Positions 33,696 through 43,334 of a stretch of DNA of 64,000 nucleotides are shown here, in pieces; the first letter of the stretch is position 1; every line of letters begins with the position of its first letter. The DNA lies in the NCBI RefSeq assembly GCF_024734895.1, contig NZ_CP091430.1, positions 4,048,501-4,112,500 of the forward strand. The letters run 5' to 3'. The notes beneath the pieces are model-generated. The model was given only the letters and a program-made list of their open reading frames with translations. It had not been told where the DNA came from and did not search any database. The position numbers were made by a program, and so were the translations under genes. The DNA comes from Paenibacillus spongiae. Lineage in GTDB: Bacteria > Bacillota > Bacilli > Paenibacillales > Paenibacillaceae.

Positions 33696-36205
33696 TTAGG
33701 TCATTGAAACGGAGGCTTCCCTCAGGAAGCGGCCAGTATGGGAAGCTTCGACTTCCCCGACTGCTTCAGGAGTTCCTGCAGCGACGACTTCTCCGCCCTC
33801 GTGCCCTCCTTCTGGACCGATATCGACGACCCAATCGCATTCGCGGATAATATCCAAATTATGCTCCACCACGATGACCGAATTGCCGGCATCCACGAGC
33901 CTGTTCAGCAGGACCAGCAGCTGCTTCGTATCGCGCGGATGCAAGCCAGTCGACGGCTCGTCCAGCAGATAGAGCGTATGAGTCTTCTTCTTGCCGCTCA
34001 GTTCCTTGGCAAGCCGGATCCGCTGGCCTTCTCCGCCCGATAAGGTCCGGATCGACTGCCCCCAATGCAAATAACCGAGTCCCACTTCGGTGAGCAGGGC
34101 AATCTGACCATCCATCTTGATCTTGCCCTGCAGCAGAGGCAAGCTCTCTTGAACGGTCAAGTCCAGCAGGTCTGATATGGAAAGACCGTTGTAAGTGACG
34201 CGAAGCACCTCTTCCTTGAACCGTTTGCCGCGGCAAACCGGACAGCGAACCTCAAGGCCCGGCATGAAGAACATGTCCATCGGCACGACGCCGAGTCCTT
34301 GGCAATGCTCGCATCGGCCGCCCGGCGTATTGAAAGAGAAATGCTTCGGAGTTAATCCGGCCCGCTTTGCTTCAGGCAGGCCGGCATACAGGTTTCTGAT
34401 GGCGGTGAATACATCCGTGTAGGTTGCAACATTGGAGCGGCTCATTCGCCCAAGCGGCGACTGATCGACGGTCACGATATTATCGATGGCGCCGAAGCCG
34501 GTGATACGCTTGCAGCCGCTGCGCTGCTGGTCGTCGCGACCGCCTGCGGCTACGAGATCGAACAGCAGCGTTGATTTGCCGGAACCGGAAACGCCGGTGA
34601 CCGCGACTAGACAGCCGAGCGGGAAGGACACATCGACATGCTTGAGATTCCGTTCATAGGCGTCCCGGACATTCAGGAATTGGCCGTTGCCTTGCCGTCT
34701 TTCCTTCGGTCCGGAGACGTCAGTTGATTCACGCAGGAAGGCTCCCGTGACCGACTCCGGGTTATCCATCAGCTCCAGCAGCGTTCCTTCTCCGACGACC
34801 TGCCCGCCAAAGCTGCCCGCGCCTGGCCCCATATCGATGACATGGTCCGCTGCACGCATCATCTCGACATCATGCTCGATGACCAGCACCGTATTCCCAA
34901 GATCCCGCAGCTGTTGAAGGACCCGGATCAAACCCGCGGTATCGCGCGGGTGCAGCCCCGCTGTCGGTTCATCGAGAATATAGAGCACGCCGGTAAGGCC
35001 AGATCCAAGGATAGAAGCAAGCCGAAGACGCTGCGCTTCCCCGCCGGAGAGCGAAACGGACTGCCTGCTGAGCGACAAGTAACCGAGCCCGACATCGACG
35101 ATCCGTTTCGTCCGGACAGTCAGATCGTGCAGCAGCGTCTCGACTTGCTCCCGTTCATCCGGCTGCAGCGCTTCCATTAGTTTATCAAGCCACAGAGCGG
35201 CATCCTGCAGCGCCCATCCCGATATGTCGGAGATCGAAGCACCCCCGACCATTACCCGGCGTATCTCCTCCTTGAGCCGTGCACCGTGGCATGATGGGCA
35301 CGTTTCCTCTTGGAAGAGCGCGGCTTCGCCCGATTCGCCGCCCTTTTCCTTGTAGCGCCTCCATATCCCGTTCACGACACCTTCGAACTTGCCTGCGGTA
35401 ACCGTCTTAGGCGGCCTGGTGTCCGGAAAATGCCGGATGAACGCTTCGCTTTCGACGCCGTAATACAGCAGATCGCGTGCAATGTCATCATACTGCTTGA
35501 GCGGAAGATCCGCATCGAAGACAAATCCGTAATGCTTAGCCGCCGCTTCCAGATTCGATAAACTATAATTGATCATCATGTCGTACCAGATGGCGACACA
35601 GCCTTCACGCAGACTCCGTTCCTCGTCGAATACGGCATCCATTTTCAAATTCACGATGTGGCCGAGACCGTCACATGTCTCGCAAGCCCCATCCGGCGTG
35701 TTGTAGGAGAAATGTCTGCGTGTCAGCCGTTCCATCTCTCTGCCGCAATGAGGGCAGCTGATCGCCGCTTTCCGGTCATCTCCATCCCCCGCCCCGATCG
35801 ACGCATCGGCCGAATCGGTGTCCGGGCCCGGCACGAACCGGCTGCTGCAATGAGGGCAGATGCGTTCACCCAGCTTCTCGTAGATTACACGCAAATACGT
35901 ATAAATATCGGTGATCGTACCGACTGTCGACCTTGGATTCCGGTTCGTGACATGCTGGCCCACACTGATCGATGGCGACAATCCGACGATTGCATCAACC
36001 TTCGGTTTGGCGATGGCTTCCGACGTCATCCCCATCGATTCCATATACTGACGCTGGCACTCACGCTGCAGGGTGTCCATGGCCAGCGTTGATTTTCCCG
36101 AGCCGGAAGGCCCTGTCAGGACGACCAGCTTGTACTTGGGGATGCGAAGCGTAACATTCTTCAAATTATTTTCCCGGGCTCCCCGATTTTAATGAATTGA
36201 TTCAT
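33696..36205 (-). CDS. UvrA-like ABC ATPase with frameshifted 5' end
   Basis: Class II UvrA-like protein (about 835 residues if intact) with two ABC ATPase modules, Walker A GPSGSGKST and GVSGSGKST, signatures LSGGEAQRLRLA and LSGGEGQRIRLA, and Cys pairs (CPHC, CEHCQGLG, CPVCRG) of the zinc modules. It lacks the UvrB-binding region size of true UvrA (about 950 aa); relatives are linked to drug resistance or DNA protection. The natural start is the ATG at 36205 with GGAGG eight bases upstream (MNQFIKI), but one base is missing in or next to the GGGG at 36181-36184, so the frame stops after 14 codons. The expected RGARENNLK continues one frame over and is open from a TTG at 36164, whose first bases overlap the TGA, so reinitiation could still make a nearly full protein. 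Confidence 0.85.
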
Positions 36206-36292
36206 AGGCGAATCCTCCATTCCAAGTATGGTATTCTCATAATAAATGGGATGATTTATCGAAGACAGATCAGCATCGTCGCTTGAAGAAGC

Positions 36293-36694
36293 TCATACTC
36301 TCTTGCTTAGACTAATTGATTTGGGGTAAGTAAACTCAAATCCGAACTTCTGGTATAAGCCAATTAAGGGTATATCTGCCATTATAATGACTTCGGCATC
36401 AGCAGGCGCATTCTGCTCCAAATAACTCATCAACTCTTTCATTAACAGATCACGAATGCCATTGTCTTGATGCGAGGGGCGGATCGCGATGTCGACGATT
36501 TGATAATAACAAGCCCCATCGCCAATGATTCTTCCCATTCCGATAAGCTCTGAATGGTCTTCTCTTGCAATGACAGTGAAAATCGAGTGATTCATGGCCG
36601 TAAGAACAGTAGATTCCTCCTTTGCTGGAAGGCCTGCAGCTTTGCGCAAGGCCATGTATTCCTCAGTGCCTGGAGCTTCATAAAGAATGTTCAT
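36293..36694 (-). CDS. GNAT family N-acetyltransferase
   Basis: 133 aa from the ATG at 36694 (AAGGAG 7 bases upstream); longer in-frame starts have no SD. Core of the GNAT fold is present: IGMGRIIGDGACYYQIVDIAIRPSHQDNGI, with the acetyl-CoA loop R/Q-x-x-G-x-G/A partly changed to HQDNGIRD, then LMKELMSYLEQN and GLYQKFGFEF. It would transfer acetyl from acetyl-CoA to an amine of unknown type. It is divergent from the tandem MerR regulator gene, which may control it. Confidence 0.85.
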   Translation of the reverse strand: MNILYEAPGTEEYMALRKAAGLPAKEESTVLTAMNHSIFTVIAREDHSELIGMGRIIGDGACYYQIVDIAIRPSHQDNGIRDLLMKELMSYLEQNAPADAEVIIMADIPLIGLYQKFGFEFTYPKSISLSKRV

Positions 36695-36849
36695 GATTAA
36701 TCTCCTTTCCATAATGCCTCGAATTGATCCCACAACCATTACTTTACAACATTCATGCAAGTGATAATGTTCATTCGCTTTTACCTTCACAATTACTAAT
36801 CTAATCTTCGTCAAGTTTAACATTGCACTTTAAGGTTTTAAATTAATGT

Positions 36850-36878
36850 TTGGCTGCTGGAAGCTCCTTTGGTATAGT
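36850..36878 (+). promoter_or_regulatory. Promoter of the tandem MerR gene
   Basis: TTGGCT, 17-base spacer, TATAGT, ending 32 bases before the ATG. The spacer is normal length, unlike the 19-20 bases of promoters activated by MerR proteins. Confidence 0.5.
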
Positions 36879-36910
36879 GGGGATGTCTTACTCAAGGGAG
36901 GCGGATCGTC

Positions 36911-37615
36911 ATGCAATACTACAGGCCAATCGATATTGCCCGGGAGCTTCATATCAGTACAAGCGCTCTACGGCATTATGAAGCATGGGGAGTCGTTCCG
37001 GCACCCGCTCGCGGATCGAATGGATACCGATTGTATACCAACGTTCATTTGGCTTATTTCCGCTGTCTTCGGGCAATGTCAGCCGGATTTGGTATCGCGG
37101 CCACCTGTCAAGTGCTGCGCCATATTCAGAACGATGACATAGACACCGCTTTCTGGCTGGTCAGCAAAGAACAAGCCCAGCTGCAGCAAGAGAAGACCGT
37201 AGCCGACCAGACGCTTGCGCTGCTGCAGGATCCGACACTATCGGTCACCGGCGCCAAGAAACCGAAAACCCACATGACCATTGGCGAAGCCGCCGCTTTC
37301 ACCGATGTCGAGGCCTCGGCCATTCGACATTGGGAAAAGGAAGGTCTTCTAACGCCGGACCGCGATCCGGAGAATGGCTATCGGATGTTCACGCCCGTGC
37401 ATATCAGGCAGATCCTGCTTATACGCACACTGCGAAGAACGGTTTATTTTCTGGAGAATATGAAGGAAATTGTTCATGCGGTCGAGCATCAGAGCATCGA
37501 AAAGGCCAAGGAAGTGACCGAGAATGCGCTTCTCAGCATTCATCAGCGTAATCGCCTGCAGTTCTACGGGGTTCATCAATTGGTCGAGCTTTGCAAGGAG
37601 ATTGAGCGGGATTGA
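36911..37615 (+). CDS. Tandem MerR-domain regulator (TioE-like)
   Basis: 234 aa with two MerR-type HTH domains in one chain. First: YRPIDIARELHISTSALRHYEAWGVVPAPARGSNGYRLYT (about 4-43). Second: HMTIGEAAAFTDVEASAIRHWEKEGLLTPDRDPENGYRMFT (about 120-160), followed by the usual recognition helices HIRQILLIRTLRR and a short C-terminal helix. No Cys metal site. This layout is that of the TioE family; it would let one chain bind both half-sites. GGGAGG lies 9 bases before the ATG. Divergent from an acetyltransferase gene. Effector unknown. Confidence 0.85.
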   Translation: MQYYRPIDIARELHISTSALRHYEAWGVVPAPARGSNGYRLYTNVHLAYFRCLRAMSAGFGIAATCQVLRHIQNDDIDTAFWLVSKEQAQLQQEKTVADQTLALLQDPTLSVTGAKKPKTHMTIGEAAAFTDVEASAIRHWEKEGLLTPDRDPENGYRMFTPVHIRQILLIRTLRRTVYFLENMKEIVHAVEHQSIEKAKEVTENALLSIHQRNRLQFYGVHQLVELCKEIERD

Positions 37616-37634
37616 TGGCAAGGAAATAAGAAAA

Positions 37635-37660
37635 GCCGCAGCCGGAAGTTCCGGTGCGGC
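37635..37660 (-). terminator. Terminator of the 80-aa gene
   Basis: GCCGCAGCCGG pairs with CCGGTGCGGC; TTTTCTTATTTC follows on the minus strand. Confidence 0.75.
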
Positions 37661-37705
37661 GAATCGATTTGGGTTCATGCAGTGCTCAAGCCCAACTCGA
37701 GCTTT

Positions 37706-37948
37706 TTATAATTTGCAGCATACCGTTTCCTGCGTGCTGACGGCTTCACAGTAGAGCAAGAACGGCTCGACAAGCGCTTCACGCTTCTTGAAATACTGTT
37801 CGTACTGAAGTCTGGCCATCTCGTCTTCCGGATTACGCTTCATGTAGATTTCCATCTCCGTCAATGTGTCGTCGATTTCCTGCAATAGTTCGAATCTATG
37901 ATAGACGCCCTCAGGCTGCGTGATTTCACAATAGTTCCGGTCATTCAT
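37706..37948 (-). CDS. Small conserved-looking protein of unknown function
   Basis: 80 aa from the ATG at 37948 (AGGAGG 11 bases upstream; the ATG at 37975 has no SD). Acidic and helical, with the segments YHRFELLQEIDDTLTEMEIYMKRNPEDEMARLQYEQYFKKREALVEP and a Cys-rich tail QETVCCKL. I do not recognise the family. The length, SD and terminator support a real gene. It lies between the MerR regulator and the D,D-carboxypeptidase gene; no functional link is visible. Confidence 0.65.
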   Translation of the reverse strand: MNDRNYCEITQPEGVYHRFELLQEIDDTLTEMEIYMKRNPEDEMARLQYEQYFKKREALVEPFLLYCEAVSTQETVCCKL

Positions 37949-38059
37949 CTTGATTATTGCCTCCTGATCCTTCATGTGGCGGCAGCCGCCTTATTCGATT
38001 ACCACATGATCTTACTCTCTAAACAGATTGCTTCTCCTGTGCTTTCCTGGCGCGATTTC

Positions 38060-39025
38060 TTAAGGAATATAACCCGCCGCCCTATCCCGGTCAAAGCCAT
38101 ACTTGAGCAGTTTCGTCGCATCGATCCATACATCGGAAGATGAGGAATTCAGAATGACGGCGATGTAGCTCTTGCTGCCCCGATTCGCTGAAGCGACCAG
38201 GCAATATCCCGCCGCGCTCGTATAACCGGTTTTCATGCCGTTCGCCCCATCGAAATAATATCCGCTAGCCGGCTGCAGCAGCTTGTTGCGATTGACGAAA
38301 GTCGGACCGAGCGTCGTCGACGCGGACTTCACCGTATGCTCGCTCTCGCTCACAATATCCCGCAGCAGTTTGTTTTGTCTTGCTTTGCGGGCAATCAGGG
38401 CAAGATCGCCTGCCGTCGTATAATGGTCCAGATCATGAAGCCCATGCGGATTGACAAAATGGGATTCCATCGCGCCAAGCTCTTCCGCCCGTTTGTTCAT
38501 CATATCGACGAACGTCTGAAGTCCTTCTTCCATCGTAAGCTGCTTGCCCGTCTCCAACTCGGAGATATAGCGGGCGATCGTGCGGGCGGCATCGTTGCCG
38601 GAAGGCAGCATCATTGCGGCAATAAGGTCGCGCAACGTAAGCTGCTGGCCTTGATATAGGCCGGCCGAGCTTTCCCCCTGTGTCCGGAGGAGCGCTTCAT
38701 TGCCGACGGTAACAATGGCATCCGGATCGCCCTTCTCCAGTGCAATTAATGCCGTTAATAATTTTGTCGTGCTGGCCGGATATAACCGTTTATGTTCATT
38801 CTTCCCATAGAGGATCTGTCCTGTACGTTCATCCATCAGCACGGCCGCTTCCCCTTGCAGGGTTCCGACGGTCGGCGTATCATTCTTCCACACGGCGTCC
38901 GATAGCTTCGCCCAGACACGCGGCGCTTTATCCTGGAAGCTGCCCCACTGCGAAATGACCGTAACTGCTGTTAAGGCAGCGACCATCGTCAGTGCCGTTT
39001 TTTTCAACATAGCGAATCGAAGCAC
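38060..39025 (-). CDS. D-alanyl-D-alanine carboxypeptidase (S11, DacA/DacF-like)
   Basis: 321 aa from a GTG at 39025 (AAGGAG nine bases upstream). Signal-anchor helix near the N-terminus, then the three penicillin-binding motifs: S85-TTK88 in YPASTTK, S142-GN in PSGNDAA, and K265-TG in GMKTGYTS. It removes the terminal D-Ala from peptidoglycan stem peptides. The usual C-terminal PBP5_C domain is missing, so it is a short catalytic-domain-only form. It is 145 bases downstream of the two-component sensor gene in the same direction. Confidence 0.93.
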   Translation of the reverse strand: MLRFAMLKKTALTMVAALTAVTVISQWGSFQDKAPRVWAKLSDAVWKNDTPTVGTLQGEAAVLMDERTGQILYGKNEHKRLYPASTTKLLTALIALEKGDPDAIVTVGNEALLRTQGESSAGLYQGQQLTLRDLIAAMMLPSGNDAARTIARYISELETGKQLTMEEGLQTFVDMMNKRAEELGAMESHFVNPHGLHDLDHYTTAGDLALIARKARQNKLLRDIVSESEHTVKSASTTLGPTFVNRNKLLQPASGYYFDGANGMKTGYTSAAGYCLVASANRGSKSYIAVILNSSSSDVWIDATKLLKYGFDRDRAAGYIP

Positions 39026-39169
39026 TATGAGCAGCTCCTTTCAATTCCGGATCATCGTAATCGTTATACATTCATTATGACCGCAGCCTCTTAATGAACC
39101 GATACGAAATTATAACGAAACTATTACGATTTCCGAAACAAAAATAACGACAGCCTTTCCCCCAAGCCG

Positions 39170-40312
39170 TTATCTCCCTTGAACCTCGCTCATGCGAACC
39201 GTAAACGCGGTATGCTCGGGGGTGCTGGTTGCTGCGATCGTACCTCCGTGCAGCTCCACGATCTGCTTCGCGATCGCAAGACCAAGCCCCGATCCCCCGG
39301 TATCGGTCGCCCTTGACTTCTCCACGCGATAGAATCGTTCAAAAATATGCGGGAGCGCCGATTGCGGAATCGGTTCGCCGTAATTAATAATATCGATCGT
39401 AATGATGCCGTTCTCCTTATGACCGATAATGTCCAGGTAACGGCCGTCATACCCGTATTTGATGGCATTCGTCACCAAATTCTCGAATACCCGTCTCAGC
39501 TTGTTGCCATCCGCCATGACGGCCAGCATCGGATCGGCTAGCGACATGCGGAGTTCAATGCCGGCCTCCGCCAATTGAAGACGAAACTGCTCCGACATCT
39601 GGTACAGCATCTCGACCAGGTTAATTTTTTCTTTATTGATCTTCATCTCATTGTTGCGGAGCCTTGTATATTCAAACAAATCCTGGATTAATTGATTCAT
39701 CCGTTCGGATTCTTCATAAGCCAGCGTTACATAATAGCGAAGCTCCACCTCATCCCGGTAACGGTCTTGCTCAATCAATCCCAAGTAACCGGTAATTGAG
39801 GTCAGCGGCGTACGCAAATCATGAGATACGTTCGTGATCAGCTCGTTCTTCGTTTGCTCCGCCCGCCGTTCTTCCGCTATGGAGGTGTTCAGCTGATCGA
39901 CGAACCGGTTAATGTTGGCGGCCATGTTCCCCCACTCGCCAATATTTTCGACCGGAACCTTATGATTGAAATCGCCGGCGGCAATCCGACGGACATTCTC
40001 CGCGATTTTCATCAAATAATTCTCGGATCGGATTCGCTTATCCCGCGTGAAGAAATAGATCAAGGCTACGATAAATACCGGCACAGCCGTAATGACATAC
40101 ATGTTCGGGTAACCGATATTCCGGTTGATGAATACGAGCAGCCTGCTTAGACTCACCTGATATAAATCGGTAAATATCAGAAAGCGCCCGATCACGACGA
40201 ACAGGAACAGCACGAATACCGTCGTGACTGTGCTCCAGAATAGCGGGATCATCCACCTAAGCTTCAATTTTGTAGCCGACCCCCCAGACGGTATGAATGA
40301 TCTTCTCGCCAT
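39170..40312 (-). CDS. Sensor histidine kinase, VanS-like
   Basis: About 380 aa. Two membrane helices (LFWSTVTTVFVLFLFVVIGRFLIF and NMYVITAVPVFIVALIYFF), HAMP domain (IAAGDFNHKVPVENIGEWGNMAANIN), HisKA with phospho-acceptor His in NVSHDLRTPLTSITGYL and an HATPase with NLVTNAIKYG and GSGLGLAIAKQIVELHG. The GYLGLIEQD...LAYEESERMNQLIQDLFEYTR run is close to VanS-type kinases. The start is not settled: the ATG at 40312 would overlap the regulator gene by 56 bases, a TTG at 40267 or ATG at 40252 are alternatives. It should phosphorylate the regulator encoded before it. Confidence 0.9.
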   Translation of the reverse strand: MARRSFIPSGGSATKLKLRWMIPLFWSTVTTVFVLFLFVVIGRFLIFTDLYQVSLSRLLVFINRNIGYPNMYVITAVPVFIVALIYFFTRDKRIRSENYLMKIAENVRRIAAGDFNHKVPVENIGEWGNMAANINRFVDQLNTSIAEERRAEQTKNELITNVSHDLRTPLTSITGYLGLIEQDRYRDEVELRYYVTLAYEESERMNQLIQDLFEYTRLRNNEMKINKEKINLVEMLYQMSEQFRLQLAEAGIELRMSLADPMLAVMADGNKLRRVFENLVTNAIKYGYDGRYLDIIGHKENGIITIDIINYGEPIPQSALPHIFERFYRVEKSRATDTGGSGLGLAIAKQIVELHGGTIAATSTPEHTAFTVRMSEVQGR

Positions 40313-40952
40313 CCATTTCCTTGACCAGCTTCTCGCGGAGACGGCTCATGTGAACCGTGACGGAATTGTTGGAATCGTAATATTTCTCTTTCCAGATCAT
40401 CTCGAAGATATCTTCCGAATTGAATACTCTGCCCGGATGGCTGGCAAGAAGATGCAGTATGCCGAATTCGATCGGCGTCAATTTGATCGGCCGCCCTTCG
40501 AAGCTGACGGTGTGCGTCTGCTTATTGATTTCAAGCGATTGAATACGAATCAGGTTATCCGGCTGCATCTGCTGCGGCTGTGCGTTGAAATAAGTGCGGC
40601 GAAGGAGCGATTTCACGCGGGCAATCAGTTCCAGCGGGTTGAACGGCTTGACCATATAGTCGTCCGCACCCGTCATGAGCCCCGTTATCTTGTCCATATC
40701 GCCATCCTTGGCGCTTATCATGAGAATTGGCGTCGTCTTCGTTTCGCGAATTTGCATACAGACGCTTAGACCGTCCAGACCGGGCATCATAATATCCAGA
40801 ATGACCAGGTCAATGCCGTCTTCCTTCATGATTTCGAGAGCGGACAGCCCGTCTCCGGCTTTGCTGACCGTATATCCTTCATTGCTTAAGTAGATTTCGA
40901 TAAGCTGAGCAATCTTCGGATCGTCATCGACGATCAAGATATGACGATTCAT
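40257..40952 (-). CDS. Response regulator, OmpR/PhoB family (VanR-like)
   Basis: 231 aa. Receiver domain with LIVDDDPKIAQ, phospho-acceptor Asp in LVILDIMMPGLDGL and the MVKPFNP switch region; winged helix with SFEGRPIKLTPIEFGILHLLASHPGRVFNSEDIFEMIWKEKYYDSNNSVTVHMSRLREKL. AAAGGATG lies six bases before the ATG. It is the first gene of a unit with the VanS-like kinase and the carboxypeptidase gene downstream, suggesting control of cell-wall peptide trimming. Confidence 0.93.
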   Translation of the reverse strand: MNRHILIVDDDPKIAQLIEIYLSNEGYTVSKAGDGLSALEIMKEDGIDLVILDIMMPGLDGLSVCMQIRETKTTPILMISAKDGDMDKITGLMTGADDYMVKPFNPLELIARVKSLLRRTYFNAQPQQMQPDNLIRIQSLEINKQTHTVSFEGRPIKLTPIEFGILHLLASHPGRVFNSEDIFEMIWKEKYYDSNNSVTVHMSRLREKLVKEMDGEKIIHTVWGVGYKIEA

Positions 40953-41081
40953 GATATCATCCTTTAATAAAGTTATCTTATCCGGCAGTATGCCCTTATA
41001 GTTAGACGAGTGCCGCTGTCAAAGAGTTTCATATGAAGCCAGAGGCTCCTGTCGGATACGGCTTCCGAAAGGAGTGCTGAT

Positions 41082-41465
41082 TTACTGCCTATGGGATAGA
41101 TCTAGCTGTTCAGCCTCTAGCGAACCGGAGCTTCCGATCTCGCTGAGCCGCGGCTGCTGAGCGGCAAACTCCCGGTACAGCTCGTGCTTATCCAACAATT
41201 CTTCATGCGTGCCTCTCCCGGTGATGGTGCCCTTCTCGATAAACAGAATTTGATCTGCGTCAACGACCGACGATAGCCTATGGGCGATTATAAGCGTCGT
41301 ACGGCCATCCATCAGATTTTTCAGCGCTTCCTGGACGACAATCTCGGATTGTTGCTCCGATCGCTTATTGAAATTGGGTAAAAAAGGTCGTGATTGGGCT
41401 CATCGGCATGACGATTTGGATTAAGTATAGAATGAATGCGACGAGATCGCCAGCGGTGCTCCATA
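41082..41465 (-). pseudogene. Decayed ABC multidrug exporter
   Basis: The 3' end (41082-41312 and some upstream codons) encodes [42 protein letters not shown], the end of an exporter-type ATPase domain with the H-loop. About 41365-41465 in another frame encodes [31 protein letters not shown], the last membrane helices of the same family. The Walker A to signature region that should lie between (about 250 codons) is absent, so this is a gene with a large internal deletion plus frameshift and cannot make a working transporter. Confidence 0.7.
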
Positions 41466-41707
41466 AGCCTAATGCTTTCTGCCCTGCATGTCTGACGGAG
41501 GCAGGACGTTGAAATGAAGTTACCATATGCTGGTATCGCAGGATTAGCATACACTTATGGGTTTAACAGGTGATTAACCGTAAATAAACTTCATATGAAC
41601 GACAACTATTTTACCATGACTCGTATCGTCGATAAAAACGGCGGATTGACACCCTACCAAGTGAAATGGCATGATGAGGTAAAAATATCCATAAGGCGGC
41701 GATTAAG

Positions 41708-42088
41708 TTGGATACGAATACATTCAAGCTTGGAACGATAACACCCATTCTCCGTATATTCGACGTTCCAAAAGCAAAAGAGTTTTATGTCGGGTTCCTG
41801 GGGTTTACTGTCGATTGGGAGCATACGTTCGAGGAAAACTTTCCATTATACATACAGGTGTCGAATGGCGGCTGCATCCTGCATTTGTCGGAGCATCACG
41901 GGGACTGCTGTCCTGGGGCTGCAATCCGTATTCAGGCGGACAACGTGAAAGCTTTACATGCATCTCTGCTTGCCCAATCCTACAAATTCGCCAGACCTGG
42001 CTTGGAGAAGACCCCTTGGAACTCGCTTGAGGTGCAGGTGACCGATCCGTTCGGCAACAGGATTGTATTCTACGAAGCGAATGATTAG
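41708..42088 (+). CDS. Glyoxalase/bleomycin-resistance fold protein
   Basis: 126 aa from a TTG. Vicinal oxygen chelate fold: ITPILRIFDVPKAKEFYVGFLGFTVDWEH (first beta-alpha unit) and VQVTDPFGNRIVFYE (last strand with the family's closing Glu). It resembles the single-domain glyoxalase superfamily group annotated as bleomycin resistance. Cys pair GDCCPGAAIR in the middle is unusual. It may be a drug-binding or isomerase protein; no ligand can be named. It is next to the decayed exporter and followed by a weak hairpin. Confidence 0.8.
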   Translation: MDTNTFKLGTITPILRIFDVPKAKEFYVGFLGFTVDWEHTFEENFPLYIQVSNGGCILHLSEHHGDCCPGAAIRIQADNVKALHASLLAQSYKFARPGLEKTPWNSLEVQVTDPFGNRIVFYEAND

Positions 42089-42097
42089 GATGCAGAA

Positions 42098-42138
42098 GGC
42101 TGTCCCACTTGTCATCTCTGATGACTCCCGGGGCAGCC
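42098..42138 (+). terminator. Possible terminator of the glyoxalase-fold gene
   Basis: GGCTGTCCC pairs with GGGGCAGCC (G-U allowed) with an inner GTCATC/GATGAC stem; TATCTTGATTTATT follows. Confidence 0.6.
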
Positions 42139-42220
42139 TATCTTGATTTATTGTCATTAATAATTAATTCCATTAATAGATTGTCCCGGCTTAAACTTCT
42201 TCCCCTTCTTGTATGCGCCA

Positions 42221-43216
42221 TTACGATTGCAGCGCCGGAAGAATGTCTTCGAACAGCAGCCGTTTGGCGTATATGGCATCGCTCTTTCCAGTTGGTTCCT
42301 TGCGTACAGCGGCGACGATTTGACGTTCTGGTATAACGAAGATGTACTGGCCTCCATACCCTTTGGCGAAATACAGATCGACCGCTCCGTTATGCTCCTT
42401 GGAGGATATCCACCAGTGGTAGCCATATGCCCCGAAGATGGGCGGTTCGTAGTGAAGATAACCTTTGTGATGCATCGAAGTAGAGTCGCTTACCCACGCC
42501 TCCGGAATAATCTGTTCACCGTTCCATGCGCCTCCCTGCAAATACAGCAATCCGAACTTGGCCATATCCCGGGAAGCGAGATGAAGCCCGGCCCCGCCTT
42601 CATGAATGCCATGCAAACTATTCCAGCGCGGCTTGCGGAAATTAAGCTTGCGGAACAGATGCATATCCGCATAGTCATAGACAGGCATACCGGTTGCCTG
42701 ACTAAGGATGGCGGACAGCAGGTAGGAGCCGCCCGAATTATACGTGAATGCTTCACCCGGATCATGCGCCATCGGCCGATCCAGAACGAATCGGACGGCT
42801 TCTTCCGCACGTTTCATCGCCCAATACGGTTTATCGAATTCCGGCCAGTCAAAGCCGGGTGTCATCGTTAACAGATGCTTGATGCGGATCGCTTTCTTCC
42901 GGGAATCCTTGTCTCGATGGATCTGCATAAAGTATTCGGATATCGGCTGCTCCACATCGTCGATTTCTCCGCGCTTTATCGCAATGCCGATAAGAGCGGA
43001 TAGAATGCTCTTGGTACACGAGTATACGGCCCCGACGCGATCATCCTGACCGTCATGCCACTCCCATGCTTGTACCCCGTGCTGCACAAGGACAATATCT
43101 TTAATCTTCCAGCTGCGGTACTCGGGTATCCGTTCCTCTAATCTACGCAGATTTAGGGGCGGCTTGTCCATGGAATCGTTTATTTTCTGCCGCTCTATGT
43201 TTGCGCTCAGTTGCAT
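42221..43216 (-). CDS. Serine hydrolase, class C beta-lactamase family
   Basis: 331 aa. The nucleophile motif S66-CTK69 (VYSCTKSILSALIG) and the Tyr motif FTYNSGGSYLLSAI are in place; HKGYLHYEPPIFGAYGYHWWIS precedes the third motif region. Such proteins are esterases, D-amino acid amidases or transpeptidase-like enzymes rather than resistance enzymes. No signal peptide, so cytoplasmic. GGAGG lies nine bases before the ATG. Alone on its strand between terminators. Confidence 0.88.
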   Translation of the reverse strand: MQLSANIERQKINDSMDKPPLNLRRLEERIPEYRSWKIKDIVLVQHGVQAWEWHDGQDDRVGAVYSCTKSILSALIGIAIKRGEIDDVEQPISEYFMQIHRDKDSRKKAIRIKHLLTMTPGFDWPEFDKPYWAMKRAEEAVRFVLDRPMAHDPGEAFTYNSGGSYLLSAILSQATGMPVYDYADMHLFRKLNFRKPRWNSLHGIHEGGAGLHLASRDMAKFGLLYLQGGAWNGEQIIPEAWVSDSTSMHHKGYLHYEPPIFGAYGYHWWISSKEHNGAVDLYFAKGYGGQYIFVIPERQIVAAVRKEPTGKSDAIYAKRLLFEDILPALQS

Positions 43217-43285
43217 CGTTGACCGCCTCCTTCACAAGCATAGTATATCATTAACCAGATCTAACTAGCGCATCAAACAAACAGA

Positions 43286-43317
43286 ATAAGGAACCGCCAT
43301 CACGTGCGGTTCCTTAT
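43286..43317 (-). terminator. Terminator of the first PhyH gene
   Basis: ATAAGGAACCGC pairs with GCGGTTCCTTAT; TTCTGTTTG follows on the minus strand. Confidence 0.85.
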
Positions 43318-43334
43318 CGTTCCGATCCGCCCGA

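Noticed and set aside
33524..33850. 108-aa plus-strand frame before the UvrA-like gene end
   Set aside because: It runs through the terminator and the antisense of a conserved gene.
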